From the NCBI GenBank assembly GCA_020635915.1, contig JACJYU010000002.1, positions 620,001-684,000 on the forward strand: a stretch of DNA of 64,000 bases, given 5' to 3'. This document shows positions 27,218-36,271 of the stretch, piece after piece. The position numbers and the translations under genes were made by a program. Origin of the DNA: Flammeovirgaceae bacterium (GTDB taxonomy: Bacteria; Bacteroidota; Bacteroidia; Cytophagales; Cyclobacteriaceae). The notes below the pieces were generated by a model, which saw only the letters and a program-made list of their open reading frames with translations, was not told where the DNA came from and did not search any database. Position 1 is the stretch's first letter; every line of letters begins with the position of its first letter.

Positions 27218-27574
27218 ATGAAAAATTTAATCCGTTTTGAAGAGATGGCCCTTTTTGCATTGGCCCTTTACCTCAATTCATTTTTGCCTTTTCCACCGTG
27301 GTTGTTCTGGGCCTTTTTCCTGGTGCCCGATATAGGCATGCTGGGGTACCTGGCAAACCCAAAAGTGGGGGCGGCTAGCTACAACCTGTTGCACCACAAA
27401 GGGATTGCCCTAGCTTGCTATTTCCTGGGCTATTACCTTGCCCTGCACGAGGTTACCTTTGCAGGCGTGGTGTTGCTGGGGCACAGTTCTTTCGACAGGA
27501 TATTCGGCTATGGGCTAAAATACACGGATGCCTTCCGGCATACCCATTTGGGCCTGATCGGCAGGAAAAAGTAA
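27218..27574 (+). CDS. DUF4260 family small membrane protein
   Basis: 118 residues from the ATG at 27218 (MKNLIRFEEMALFALALYLN); the frame opens at 27134 but would overlap asnB. Several hydrophobic stretches suggest 3-4 membrane helices. The DUF4260 pattern is clear: FFLVPDIGMLGYLANPKVGA, YNLLHHKG, and the C-terminal SFDRIFGYGLKY...HTHLG. The function of the family is unknown. It is on the same strand as asnB and its stop is next to the convergent glnS stop (1 base apart). Confidence 0.88.
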   Translation: MKNLIRFEEMALFALALYLNSFLPFPPWLFWAFFLVPDIGMLGYLANPKVGAASYNLLHHKGIALACYFLGYYLALHEVTFAGVVLLGHSSFDRIFGYGLKYTDAFRHTHLGLIGRKK

Positions 27575-27575
27575 A

Positions 27576-29237
27576 CTACCCTTTTCCCTGCTCCTTCGAC
27601 CACATGTCGCGCAGCGTGGCGGTCCTATTGAAAGCCAGTTTGCCAGGGGCCGAATCCTTGTCCAGGCAGAAATACCCAATCCTCATAAACTGGAACCGAT
27701 CGTTCATGGAAGCATGGGCCAATGCCGGCTCGGCAAAGCCATGAAGCACCTTTAAAGAATCCCCGTTCAGGTGGTTGGTAAAATCGTCTTCAATGGCGCC
27801 AAGGTCTGCGGTATTGAACAACCTGTCGTAAAGGCGCACCTCTGTGGAAATAGCGTGTTTTGCACTCACCCAGTGGACCACGCCCTTTACTTTTAGCCCG
27901 GAAGTATCGGAGCCGCTTTTGCTATCGGGAAAATACATACAACGCAATTCCGTTATTTCACCTCTGCTGTTTTTTACCACCTCATCGCATCGAACGATAT
28001 AAGCGCTTTTCAACCGCACCATGCCTCCGGGCGAAAGCCGGAAAAACTTTTTTGGCGGGGACTCCATAAAATCATCCCGCTCAATATAGAGTTCGTTGCT
28101 AAAAGGGAGGTCCCTCGACCCCGCTCCTTCATCTTCAGGGTTGTTTTCACTGGGCAGCAGTTCCTCCCTGCCTTCCCCGTAATTGGCAATCACCACTTTT
28201 ATCGGATCAACCACCACCATGCGCCTGAGGGCCACTTTGTTGAGGTGGTCCCTTACGCAAAATTCCAACACGCCAAAGTCTATCAGGTTGTCCCTCTTGG
28301 CCACCCCTATCCGTTCACAAAAGTCACGGATGCTTTCAGGTGTAAAACCCCTCCTTCGCATGCCACTGATGGTCGGCATCCGCGGGTCGTCCCAGCCCTG
28401 CACGTGCTTGTCGTTGACCAACTGGAGCAGCTTGCGTTTGCTCATGAGGGTATAGGTCATGTTAAGCCTTGCAAACTCATATTGCTTGGAAGGAAAAATT
28501 TCCAATTTTTCAATAAACCAATTGTACAATTCGCGGTGCGGTACAAACTCAAGCGTGCATATGCTATGGGTGACCCCTTCAATGGCATCGCTTTGGCCAT
28601 GGGCAAAATCATACAAGGGGTATATGCACCACTGGTCGCCCGTGCGGTGGTGGTGTGCGTGTTTGATCCGGTACATGACGGGGTCCCGCATGAGCATGTT
28701 GGCATGCCCCATGTCGATTTTTGCCCGAAGTACTTTTTCCCCATCCCTGTATTTTCCGGCCTTCATCCCTTCAAAAAGCTTTAGGTTCTCTTCAATGGAA
28801 CGTTCCCGGAATTTATTTGTCGTGCCAGGCTTTGTGGGCGTCCCTTTTTGCAAGGCTATCTCCTCGCTGGTGCTGTCATCCACATAGGCCAGGCCTTTGG
28901 CAATAAGGGCAACGGCAAATCCATACAGTTGGTCAAAATAATCGGAAGCGTACAGTTCATTGGCCCACTCAAAGCCCAACCACCTCACGTCATTCTTAAT
29001 GTTTTCCACATACTCGGTTTCCTCGGTTACCGGGTTGGTATCATCAAAACGAAGGTTGGTCTTTCCGTTGTAGTCTTTGGCCAGGCCAAAGTTGAGGCAT
29101 ATGCTTTTGGCATGGCCAAGGTGCAGGTACCCGTTGGGCTCAGGTGGAAAACGGGTGATAATTTGCTGGTAATTCCCGGATTTTAGGTCCCTTTCAACAA
29201 TTTCTTCCAAAAAATTAAGTCCTTTTTCGCCTGCCAT
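27576..29237 (-). CDS. glnS: Glutaminyl-tRNA synthetase
   Basis: 553 residues, the standard length. It is a class I aminoacyl-tRNA synthetase with the HIGH motif in PPEPNGYLHLGHAKS (about residues 31-45) and the KMSKS motif as LMSKRKLLQLV (about residue 270). The GlnRS-specific active-site pattern RFDDTNP is present, and the C-terminal beta-barrel anticodon-binding region is complete. It attaches glutamine to tRNA-Gln in the cytoplasm. The presence of GlnRS (rather than only GatCAB) is expected in Bacteroidota. It is a single gene with 112 bases upstream holding no other gene. Confidence 0.97.
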   Translation of the reverse strand: MAGEKGLNFLEEIVERDLKSGNYQQIITRFPPEPNGYLHLGHAKSICLNFGLAKDYNGKTNLRFDDTNPVTEETEYVENIKNDVRWLGFEWANELYASDYFDQLYGFAVALIAKGLAYVDDSTSEEIALQKGTPTKPGTTNKFRERSIEENLKLFEGMKAGKYRDGEKVLRAKIDMGHANMLMRDPVMYRIKHAHHHRTGDQWCIYPLYDFAHGQSDAIEGVTHSICTLEFVPHRELYNWFIEKLEIFPSKQYEFARLNMTYTLMSKRKLLQLVNDKHVQGWDDPRMPTISGMRRRGFTPESIRDFCERIGVAKRDNLIDFGVLEFCVRDHLNKVALRRMVVVDPIKVVIANYGEGREELLPSENNPEDEGAGSRDLPFSNELYIERDDFMESPPKKFFRLSPGGMVRLKSAYIVRCDEVVKNSRGEITELRCMYFPDSKSGSDTSGLKVKGVVHWVSAKHAISTEVRLYDRLFNTADLGAIEDDFTNHLNGDSLKVLHGFAEPALAHASMNDRFQFMRIGYFCLDKDSAPGKLAFNRTATLRDMWSKEQGKG

Positions 29238-29349
29238 AGTATCCTTGTAAAGAATAAATCAAAATGTAAATCTAGGCAGGTTTCACAAAACCCAACAGGG
29301 CCTTATCCACAACGAAAGGATTTAATGCCCGAATGGCCCCACAAGTTCC

Positions 29350-31542
29350 CTACTCTTTATCCACCATCCGTGGGTCGGGGCTGGTTTTTATCACATATTC
29401 TTTAGGTGGGGCGGCCTTCAACAAATGGGTTACAAAATAGTCCCAGCGCCTACGCATAATGTAGTAACTATCGGCCCCATACCCGTGACGGGCATTGGGC
29501 AACAGTATGAAGTCAAAATCCTTGTTTGCCTTGATCAACGCATCGGCCACGAGGTAGGAATTGTAGGGGGGCACATTGTCGTCCAGCCCACCATGCATAA
29601 GCAAAAGTTTGCCCTGTAAGTCCTTGGCAAATACCTGGTTGGCTTGTTGTTCATAGTTGGAAATGCCGTTGCCATCCATTACTTCGAGCCCATTATAGCG
29701 CTCCCCCCAATCGTCTTCGTAATTCCTGTTGTCATGGTTGCCCGACTCTGAGATGCCAACCTTAAAAATCCCAGGATACTTAAACATGGCCGCGGCAGTG
29801 GCAAACCCCCCACCGGAGTGCCCCCAGATGCCAACCCGGTCCAGGTCGATAAACGGGTGTTCCTTTGCCAACTGTTTTAGGCCGGCAACCTGGTCGGGCA
29901 AGGTGTTTTCCCCCATGTTGCCATAGCAGGCGTCATGAAACGACTTGGAGCGCCCCGGGTTGCAGCTCCCCTCCAGTTGCACCACCACAAACCCAAGTTC
30001 TGCCAGGGCTTGGTTGTCCCTTCTTGCCGCGCTAAAGCCCCAGGAACCGACACTGCCGCCCTGGGGGCCGGGGTAGATATAAACGATTACCGGGTACTTC
30101 CCGTCCGCCTTCATGGTGGTGGGCGTGTACATAAGGCCGTATAAGTCCCATTGGCCGTTGGCCGACTTTACCGTGTAAGGTATGGGCGGTTTCCATCCGG
30201 TGGCGCGCAACCTGGACACGTCCGTTTTTTCCAGGCTGCCGGCCAGCTTGCCTTTGGTGTCCCTTACCTCGTACACGGGCGGCACATCCGGCTGTGAATA
30301 AGAGTCCACAAAAAATTTCCCATTTGGCGAAAGCGAAATGGAATGGTCCCCTGTGGCGGGCGTGAGGAGGGATAATTTCTTCCCATCGAAACCCACCCGG
30401 TAAAAATACTTAAAGTAAGGATTGCCTTTTTCCCTTCCGCTGGCCGTAAAATAAACAATACGGTTTTTTTCGTCCACCTGCAACACCTTGTGCACCACAA
30501 ATTCACCGGAGGTTATCGGGTTTTTCAATTTTCCGGTAACGGCATCATATAAGTACAAATGCCCCCAATCACTTCGCTCGGAATACCAGATGATCTCATT
30601 TGTACCGGAAAGGTATTTCCAGTTGATGGCGCCCCGCCCCGATTCATATTGCGTTGGCGCCTTCTCTTCAAAAACATCTCTTACCTCCCCTGTTTCACAA
30701 TCGGCTATCCGTATGTTTTCCTGTTTGTGGTCCCGGCTGGTGGAGACAAAGGCCAGTTGGTTGGCGTCATCGCTCCAGGCCACGTCATCGAACCCGCCTT
30801 CGCAAGAAATATCATCGCACAAGGTGCCCCTTCGTGCATCGGCACCCATTTTCAAACGGATGGTTTTTGGCCCTGCAATATCGATGATCACCCGGTGAAT
30901 GCGTATAATATCCGAATCCCCGGGAAGGGGGTACTTCCACTGCTGAAGTTCCGGCTTCCCTACTTTTGTTTTTACCAGGTACATATCGCCAACATGCCGC
31001 TGGTCCTGCTGAAACGTGGCGATCTTTTTTGAATCAGGCGACCAACTGATTATGGGCCTGTCGCTGTGTTTCCATCCCGCATTGTCGGTGGCGTACCCAA
31101 AGTCCTTTATCCCATCGGTGGTCAATGCTTTTTCGCTTCCGGTTGACACCTCCCTCAACCATAAATTCCAATCCCTGATAAAGGCGGCATATTTGCCATC
31201 GGGCGACAACACCTCAGGGGCAGGGGCCTTTTCATTTTCCACGGCAAGGGAGGCTTGTTCAAACAACGCTTTTTTGGAACCCGCCACCATGGTTTTTCCA
31301 TTTGCAGGGTCGAACAGTTTGTACTCCGCCTTGCCGGGCCCCAACGCCCGGTACCAAAGCCTGCCATCGGGGAGCCACTGTGGGCGAATGAAATAATCAA
31401 CCAAAGGGTCCACGTTATCGCCCAGCATGGAGGCCGCCTGGCCGTAGTCCGCTTCGGTTAGTATTTTTGGGTTTTGTGCCTTGGCCCCAAAAAAGGTTAC
31501 GGACAAAACAACTGCAGCAAAGGCTTTTTTCATATTGATCAT
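29350..31542 (-). CDS. DPP IV-type serine peptidase (S9B), secreted
   Basis: 730 residues from the ATG at 31542; a second ATG at 31533 (MKKAFAAVVLSVTFFGAKAQ) is equally possible, and the longer frame to 31689 is not supported because the signal peptide would be internal. The DPPIV N-terminal propeller includes VAWSDDANQLAFVSTSRDH. The hydrolase domain has Ser in GIWGHSGGGFATAA, Asp in HGGLDDNVPPYNS and His in NARHGYGADSYY. This is a periplasmic dipeptidyl peptidase, paralogous to the gene at 13.2 kb but clearly diverged from it. An 8-bp inverted repeat (31644-31651 and 31662-31669) lies 100 bases upstream. Confidence 0.93.
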   Translation of the reverse strand: MINMKKAFAAVVLSVTFFGAKAQNPKILTEADYGQAASMLGDNVDPLVDYFIRPQWLPDGRLWYRALGPGKAEYKLFDPANGKTMVAGSKKALFEQASLAVENEKAPAPEVLSPDGKYAAFIRDWNLWLREVSTGSEKALTTDGIKDFGYATDNAGWKHSDRPIISWSPDSKKIATFQQDQRHVGDMYLVKTKVGKPELQQWKYPLPGDSDIIRIHRVIIDIAGPKTIRLKMGADARRGTLCDDISCEGGFDDVAWSDDANQLAFVSTSRDHKQENIRIADCETGEVRDVFEEKAPTQYESGRGAINWKYLSGTNEIIWYSERSDWGHLYLYDAVTGKLKNPITSGEFVVHKVLQVDEKNRIVYFTASGREKGNPYFKYFYRVGFDGKKLSLLTPATGDHSISLSPNGKFFVDSYSQPDVPPVYEVRDTKGKLAGSLEKTDVSRLRATGWKPPIPYTVKSANGQWDLYGLMYTPTTMKADGKYPVIVYIYPGPQGGSVGSWGFSAARRDNQALAELGFVVVQLEGSCNPGRSKSFHDACYGNMGENTLPDQVAGLKQLAKEHPFIDLDRVGIWGHSGGGFATAAAMFKYPGIFKVGISESGNHDNRNYEDDWGERYNGLEVMDGNGISNYEQQANQVFAKDLQGKLLLMHGGLDDNVPPYNSYLVADALIKANKDFDFILLPNARHGYGADSYYIMRRRWDYFVTHLLKAAPPKEYVIKTSPDPRMVDKE

Positions 31543-31734
31543 AGGGAGGGCTTCACTTGGGTAATTTGGTCGCGTTAAGTTATCATTATTTCCATAAATA
31601 CGGCAAACCAGGGCTTGGCCTGCCTGTGCTGGCCCTTTTGGGGGCCCATTGGGGCCGGGGACAATGGGCAAGGCCAAAAAATTTTCCAAGCCCTATTTTA
31701 TTGTTCTTAAAATTTGTCAAATTTTGGGCGATAA

Positions 31735-31807
31735 GCGGGAGTAGCTCAGTTGGTAGAGCATCAGCTTCCCAAGCTGAGGGTCGCGGGTTCGAATCCCGTT
31801 TCCCGCT
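31735..31807 (+). tRNA. tRNA-Gly (anticodon CCC)
   Basis: Full cloverleaf: acceptor GCGGGAG/TTCCCGC, D stem GCTC/GAGC, anticodon stem TCAGC/GCTGA enclosing TTCCCAA (anticodon CCC), T stem GCGGG/CCCGT with TTCGAAT, and discriminator T. CCA is not encoded. Length is 73 nt. Confidence 0.95.
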
Positions 31808-31923
31808 CACAGTAGTGTACAGTTGAACAAGCAGTGGCGCAACCTTCTTCCACTTGGCTTCCACCCCCGAATCCTGTAAACCTTCCCCGAAATCCTGTAA
31901 CAACCCTTTTATCCAAAAATCCG

Positions 31924-31931
31924 TATCTTAG
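31924..31931 (+). promoter_or_regulatory. Candidate -7 box before the HYC_CC_PP gene
   Basis: TATCTTAG matches TAnnTTTG at 7 of 8 positions and lies 16 bases before the GTG at 31947. No good -33 element was found. Confidence 0.35.
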
Positions 31932-31946
31932 CAGACTGAAATAGTT

Positions 31947-32357
31947 GTGAAAGCCCTAAAATCCATATTTTCAGCCTTTTTGGCGCTTCTGGTGGTGTTG
32001 TCCTCCTTTAGTTTGACCATCGACAGGCACCTCTGCATGGGCAAGGTGCACAGCGTGTCCATCCTGAAAGACGCCCCTGGCTGTGGCATGGAACTGTCTG
32101 TCCAAAATGGCCAAAACCTTTCCAAAATGGAGGGCTGTTGCCAGGATGAACAAACCGTGATCGAAGGCCATTCCCTGTTGGTAAAAACAGTCAAGCCTGT
32201 TTCAGTTGAATACCAAAGTTTGTGGGTGGCCGAGCTGCCCCATGCCATCCTCACCCTGGACTTCGCAAGCAGCGACAGGCCAACCACTCATGCCCAATAC
32301 AAGCCACCTTTGATTGACCGGGAGATCCCCCTCCTCGTTCAATCCTTTCTTATCTGA
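31947..32357 (+). CDS. HYC_CC_PP family protein (metal-locus envelope protein)
   Basis: 136 residues starting at GTG (31947). An N-terminal hydrophobic signal (SIFSAFLALLVVLSSFSL) is followed by the family hallmarks: HLC (His28-Cys30) in DRHLCMGK, GCC (Cys64-Cys65) and KPPLIDREIP near the C-terminus. Family knowledge: short Bacteroidota proteins with conserved His/Cys, commonly encoded just before CusA-like efflux pumps; their function is unknown, but metal binding in the periplasm is plausible. It lies 90 bases upstream of cusA. Base composition is like the genome background, not like the low-G+C block that follows. Confidence 0.85.
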   Translation: MKALKSIFSAFLALLVVLSSFSLTIDRHLCMGKVHSVSILKDAPGCGMELSVQNGQNLSKMEGCCQDEQTVIEGHSLLVKTVKPVSVEYQSLWVAELPHAILTLDFASSDRPTTHAQYKPPLIDREIPLLVQSFLI

Positions 32358-32447
32358 TCCATTAATTGATTTGTTGCATCCGCTTTCCATGAAGGCAGGA
32401 TGACCATTAAGCTTTTTTGCTTATCCCACATTTCAATTAACTGGTAT

Positions 32448-35400
32448 ATGTTAAACAAAATCATTCGATACTTTCTCGAGAACAAGTTTGTCACTTTTCT
32501 CCTACTTATTGTCTTCATCGGCTGGGGTTTGGTTACGGCTCCGTTTGGTTGGAACACCGGTTTTCTTCCCTCCGACCCCGTACCCGTAGATGCCATCCCT
32601 GATTTGGGTGAAAACCAGCAGATCGTATTTGCCGATTGGCCAGGGCGCAGTCCGCAGGACATTGAAGACCAGGTCACCTATCCGCTCACTACTTCCTTGT
32701 TGGGGATACCCGGGGTCAAATCCGTGCGGTCCACGTCCATGTTCGGGTTTTCCAGTATTTACATCATCTTCGATGAGAAAACGGAATTCTACTGGTCGCG
32801 GTCGCGCATTTTAGAAAAACTCAATTCACTGCCTGCAGGACTTTTGCCCGATGACGTGCAACCTGCCCTGGGCCCGGATGCCACCGCGCTGGGCCAGGTA
32901 TATTGGTACACCCTGGAAGGTCGCGACCCGCAAGGCAAGGTAACCGGGGGCTGGGACCTGCATGAGATACGCAGTGTTCAGGATTTTTATGTGAAATACG
33001 GACTCAATGCCGTGGAGGGGGTTTCTGAGGTAGCGAGTATCGGTGGCCAAGTAAGGGAGTACCAGGTGGATGTAAACCCTGATGCATTGAAAGCCTACAA
33101 CATCGGACTGGACATGGTGATGATGGCCGTGAAAAATTCCAACCGTGATGTTGGGGCACAAACCATCGAGATTAACAAAGTGGAATACCTTGTGCGGGGC
33201 CTCGGTTACATCAAAAAAATTGAAGACCTGGAGAAAGCAGTAGTTACGGTGAGTAACAATGTGCCCGTCCGCATCAAAGACATCGCTGTGGTTACGCTGG
33301 GGCCGGCTACACGCAGGGGTATGCTGGATAAAGATGGTGCTGAAGTAGTCGGTGGTGTAGTGGTGGCCCGGTATGGCTCTAATCCGTTGGCGGTTATCAA
33401 TGGTGTAAAAGCCAAGATCAAAGAAATTGCCCCGGGCCTTCCCTCAAAAGTATTGGCCGATGGCACTACCAGTCAGCTCACTATCGTACCCTTTTATGAT
33501 CGCACACAACTCATCCACGAAACCATTGGCACACTGGAAGAAGCCTTGACACACGAAGTACTGATTACCATTATCGTAGTGATCATGCTGGTGTTTAACC
33601 TGAGGGTTTCGTTATTGATTTCCAGTTTGCTCCCTGTTGCGGTGCTTATGACATTTATCGTAATGCGCTACACGGGTGTAGACGCCAACATTGTTGCACT
33701 CTCCGGTATTGCCATTGCCATCGGGGTGATGGTGGATGTGGGAATTGTGTTTGTTGAAAATATTGTGCGACACCTCGCCTTCGCTGAAAATAAAAATGCA
33801 AAAGGAAAACAATTATTGGATGTGGTTTTCAAAGCCACTTCGGAAGTGTCCGGTGCCATAGCCACTGCGCTGGCAACTACGGTAGTGAGTTTTCTGCCCG
33901 TCTTTTTTATGGAGGCTGCTGAAGGCAAGTTGTTCAAACCGCTGGCCTTCACCAAAACGTTTGCATTACTGGCCACTTTTGTATTGGGCATTGCCATCCT
34001 CCCCACCTTGGCGCATCTCATTTTTTCTATCGACTATGATAAGAAAAGGATAAGGAGGTTCTGGAACATCACATTCATTGCCGTGGGCATCTTGCTGGCG
34101 CTTTACGCAAAAATGTGGCTGCCACTGGCTTTGGTAGCTATTGGGATCAACAATATTTTAGAAGGTCGTTGGCTCGCTAAATACAAGGGGTTTCCCAATT
34201 ATATCAACATAGGAATTGTGGTGTTGATCTCCTCCTACTTTCTCACCACCCAATGGATGCCATTGGGCCACCAGAATTATATGATCATCAACTATCTCTT
34301 TGTGGTGGTTTTATTGCTGGTTGTATTGGGTTCGCTCGTGTCTGTGGTGTATTTCTACGAACCCATTCTCAAATGGTGTTTGGTCAACAAAGGGAAGTTT
34401 TTGCTTTTGCCCCTTTTTACTGTTGCGTTGGGGCTTACGATCTGGTTGGGCTTTTCTACAACTTTCGGCTTTGTTGCCAAAGGATTTGATGTGTTGAACT
34501 GGAACATAAGAACCACCACACCCTGGTCGACCATGAGCCATGCTTTTCCGGGTACAGGAAAAGAGTTTATGCCCAGTTTAAATGAAGGTAGTTTTTTATT
34601 AATGCCTACCTCCATGCCGTATGTGGGGGTGGAAGAAAGCAAGCGCATCTTACAGTTACTGGACATGCGCGTGACCTCCATACCCGAAGTAGAAGTGGTG
34701 GTAGGAAAAATGGGACGTGCAGAATCTGCCCTGGACCCTGCCCCTATTTCCATGTACGAAAACATAATCAACTACAAATCAGAATTTATAACAGATGATA
34801 AGGGCCACCGGCTCACATTTAAAACGGATAATAAGGATCGCTTCATTTTGTCTAACCAACAAAAACTGACCAACGAAGAAGCATTGGCACTCAACATTGA
34901 TACCGATTTGCTGATTCCTGACGAAGATGGAAAGTATTTCAGAAACTGGAGGGCCCATATCAAAAGCCCTGATGACATCTGGAATGAAATTGTGAGTGCC
35001 ACCAAAATACCCGGTGTTACTTCCGCCCCTAAGTTGCAACCCATCGAGACCCGGCTTGTGATGTTGCAAACCGGTATGCGCGCGCCTATGGGAATAAAGG
35101 TGTATGGCCATGATTTGAACACCATAGAACAATTTGGCATGGAGCTCGAAGCCATTTTGAAGCAAGTGCCCTCGGTAAAACCAGAGGCTGTTTTTGCAGA
35201 CCGCATTGTAGGCAAGCCTTACCTTAACCTGAACATCGACCGCGATGCCATTGCCCGATATGGATTAAGTATTGAGGCCTTACAACAATCCATCGAAACT
35301 GCTATTGGTGGAATGAAGATCACCTCCACCCTGGAGGGCAGGGAAAGGTATCCTGTACGGATGCGCTATCCACGTGAGTTGCGCGATAGCCCGGAAACGA

Positions 35401-36269
35401 TCAAAAAAATCCTCGTGCCCACGCCCGCAGGCGTGCAAGTGCCATTAGGCGATTTGGCCAAAGTGGAATACCTGCGCGGACCACAAATGATAAAAAGTGA
35501 AGATACCTTTTTGGTCGGCTATGTATTGTTCGATAAAAGGGATGGCTACGCTGAAGTAGATGTGGTGAATGAGGCACAGCGGTTTATCCAACAAAAAATA
35601 GACAGCAAAGAGTTGGTAGTACCGGCAGGGATCAACTACAAATTCTCGGGAAGTTATGAAAACCAGGTCCGGGCTGTGAAAAGATTGGCGATCGTAATCC
35701 CACTCAGTCTGATGATCATTTTTATGTTGTTGTTCTTTCAATTCAAAACCTTCATTGCCTCATCCATTCACTTTTCTGGTGTCTTTGTGGCTTTTGCAGG
35801 AGGCTTTATTATGATCTGGTTATATGGGCAGGATTGGTTTATGAATTTTGGAATAGCCGGAGTAAACATGCGCGACTTGTTTCAAATGCAAACGATTAAT
35901 CTCAGTGTGGCGGTGTGGGTAGGATTCATTGCCTTGTTTGGCATTGCAACCGATGATGGTGTAATCATGGGTACATACATCCATCAGGTTTTTGAGGAAC
36001 GAAAGCCAAACACGGTAAATGAAGTGCGTGCCGCAGTATTGGAAGCAGGAAAGAAAAGAGTGCGTCCTGCCATGATGACGGCCGCCACTACCTTGATTGC
36101 ACTGATCCCTGTACTCACCTCCACGGGAAAGGGATCAGACATAATGGGCCCGATGGCGATACCCACATTTGGTGGGATGGCCATACAACTCATGACCATT
36201 TTTGTAGTACCCGTATTGCAGGCGTATTGGAGGGAAACAGTAGTTGCCAAAGAATCTAAATCGAATTGA
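32448..36269 (+). CDS. cusA: CusA/CzcA-type heavy-metal RND efflux pump
   Basis: 1273 residues from the ATG at 32448 (MLNKIIRYFLENKFVTFLLL). This is the inner-membrane proton/metal antiporter of a tripartite Cu(I)/Ag(I) pump. Signatures are PVDAIPDLGENQQIVF, WPGRSPQDIEDQVTYPL, GMLDKDGAEVVGGVV and the periplasmic SLNEGSFLLMPTSMP with Met residues. It is longer than E. coli CusA (about 1047): an insertion near residues 530-640 adds about four hydrophobic segments, and a second one lies near residues 785-840. Base composition changes inside the gene, from about 60% G+C before 33.0 kb to 32-45% after 33.6 kb, suggesting a recombinant gene. The TGA overlaps the TTG/ATG region of the TolC-like gene. 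The metal is inferred from the neighbouring CopA and CusB. Confidence 0.93.
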   Translation: MLNKIIRYFLENKFVTFLLLIVFIGWGLVTAPFGWNTGFLPSDPVPVDAIPDLGENQQIVFADWPGRSPQDIEDQVTYPLTTSLLGIPGVKSVRSTSMFGFSSIYIIFDEKTEFYWSRSRILEKLNSLPAGLLPDDVQPALGPDATALGQVYWYTLEGRDPQGKVTGGWDLHEIRSVQDFYVKYGLNAVEGVSEVASIGGQVREYQVDVNPDALKAYNIGLDMVMMAVKNSNRDVGAQTIEINKVEYLVRGLGYIKKIEDLEKAVVTVSNNVPVRIKDIAVVTLGPATRRGMLDKDGAEVVGGVVVARYGSNPLAVINGVKAKIKEIAPGLPSKVLADGTTSQLTIVPFYDRTQLIHETIGTLEEALTHEVLITIIVVIMLVFNLRVSLLISSLLPVAVLMTFIVMRYTGVDANIVALSGIAIAIGVMVDVGIVFVENIVRHLAFAENKNAKGKQLLDVVFKATSEVSGAIATALATTVVSFLPVFFMEAAEGKLFKPLAFTKTFALLATFVLGIAILPTLAHLIFSIDYDKKRIRRFWNITFIAVGILLALYAKMWLPLALVAIGINNILEGRWLAKYKGFPNYINIGIVVLISSYFLTTQWMPLGHQNYMIINYLFVVVLLLVVLGSLVSVVYFYEPILKWCLVNKGKFLLLPLFTVALGLTIWLGFSTTFGFVAKGFDVLNWNIRTTTPWSTMSHAFPGTGKEFMPSLNEGSFLLMPTSMPYVGVEESKRILQLLDMRVTSIPEVEVVVGKMGRAESALDPAPISMYENIINYKSEFITDDKGHRLTFKTDNKDRFILSNQQKLTNEEALALNIDTDLLIPDEDGKYFRNWRAHIKSPDDIWNEIVSATKIPGVTSAPKLQPIETRLVMLQTGMRAPMGIKVYGHDLNTIEQFGMELEAILKQVPSVKPEAVFADRIVGKPYLNLNIDRDAIARYGLSIEALQQSIETAIGGMKITSTLEGRERYPVRMRYPRELRDSPETIKKILVPTPAGVQVPLGDLAKVEYLRGPQMIKSEDTFLVGYVLFDKRDGYAEVDVVNEAQRFIQQKIDSKELVVPAGINYKFSGSYENQVRAVKRLAIVIPLSLMIIFMLLFFQFKTFIASSIHFSGVFVAFAGGFIMIWLYGQDWFMNFGIAGVNMRDLFQMQTINLSVAVWVGFIALFGIATDDGVIMGTYIHQVFEERKPNTVNEVRAAVLEAGKKRVRPAMMTAATTLIALIPVLTSTGKGSDIMGPMAIPTFGGMAIQLMTIFVVPVLQAYWRETVVAKESKSN

Positions 36270-36271
36270 TT

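Noticed and set aside
31644..31669. 8-bp inverted repeat GCCCATTG/CAATGGGC as a terminator
   Set aside because: No T-run follows on either strand and it lies upstream of a gene start; kept only as a remark.
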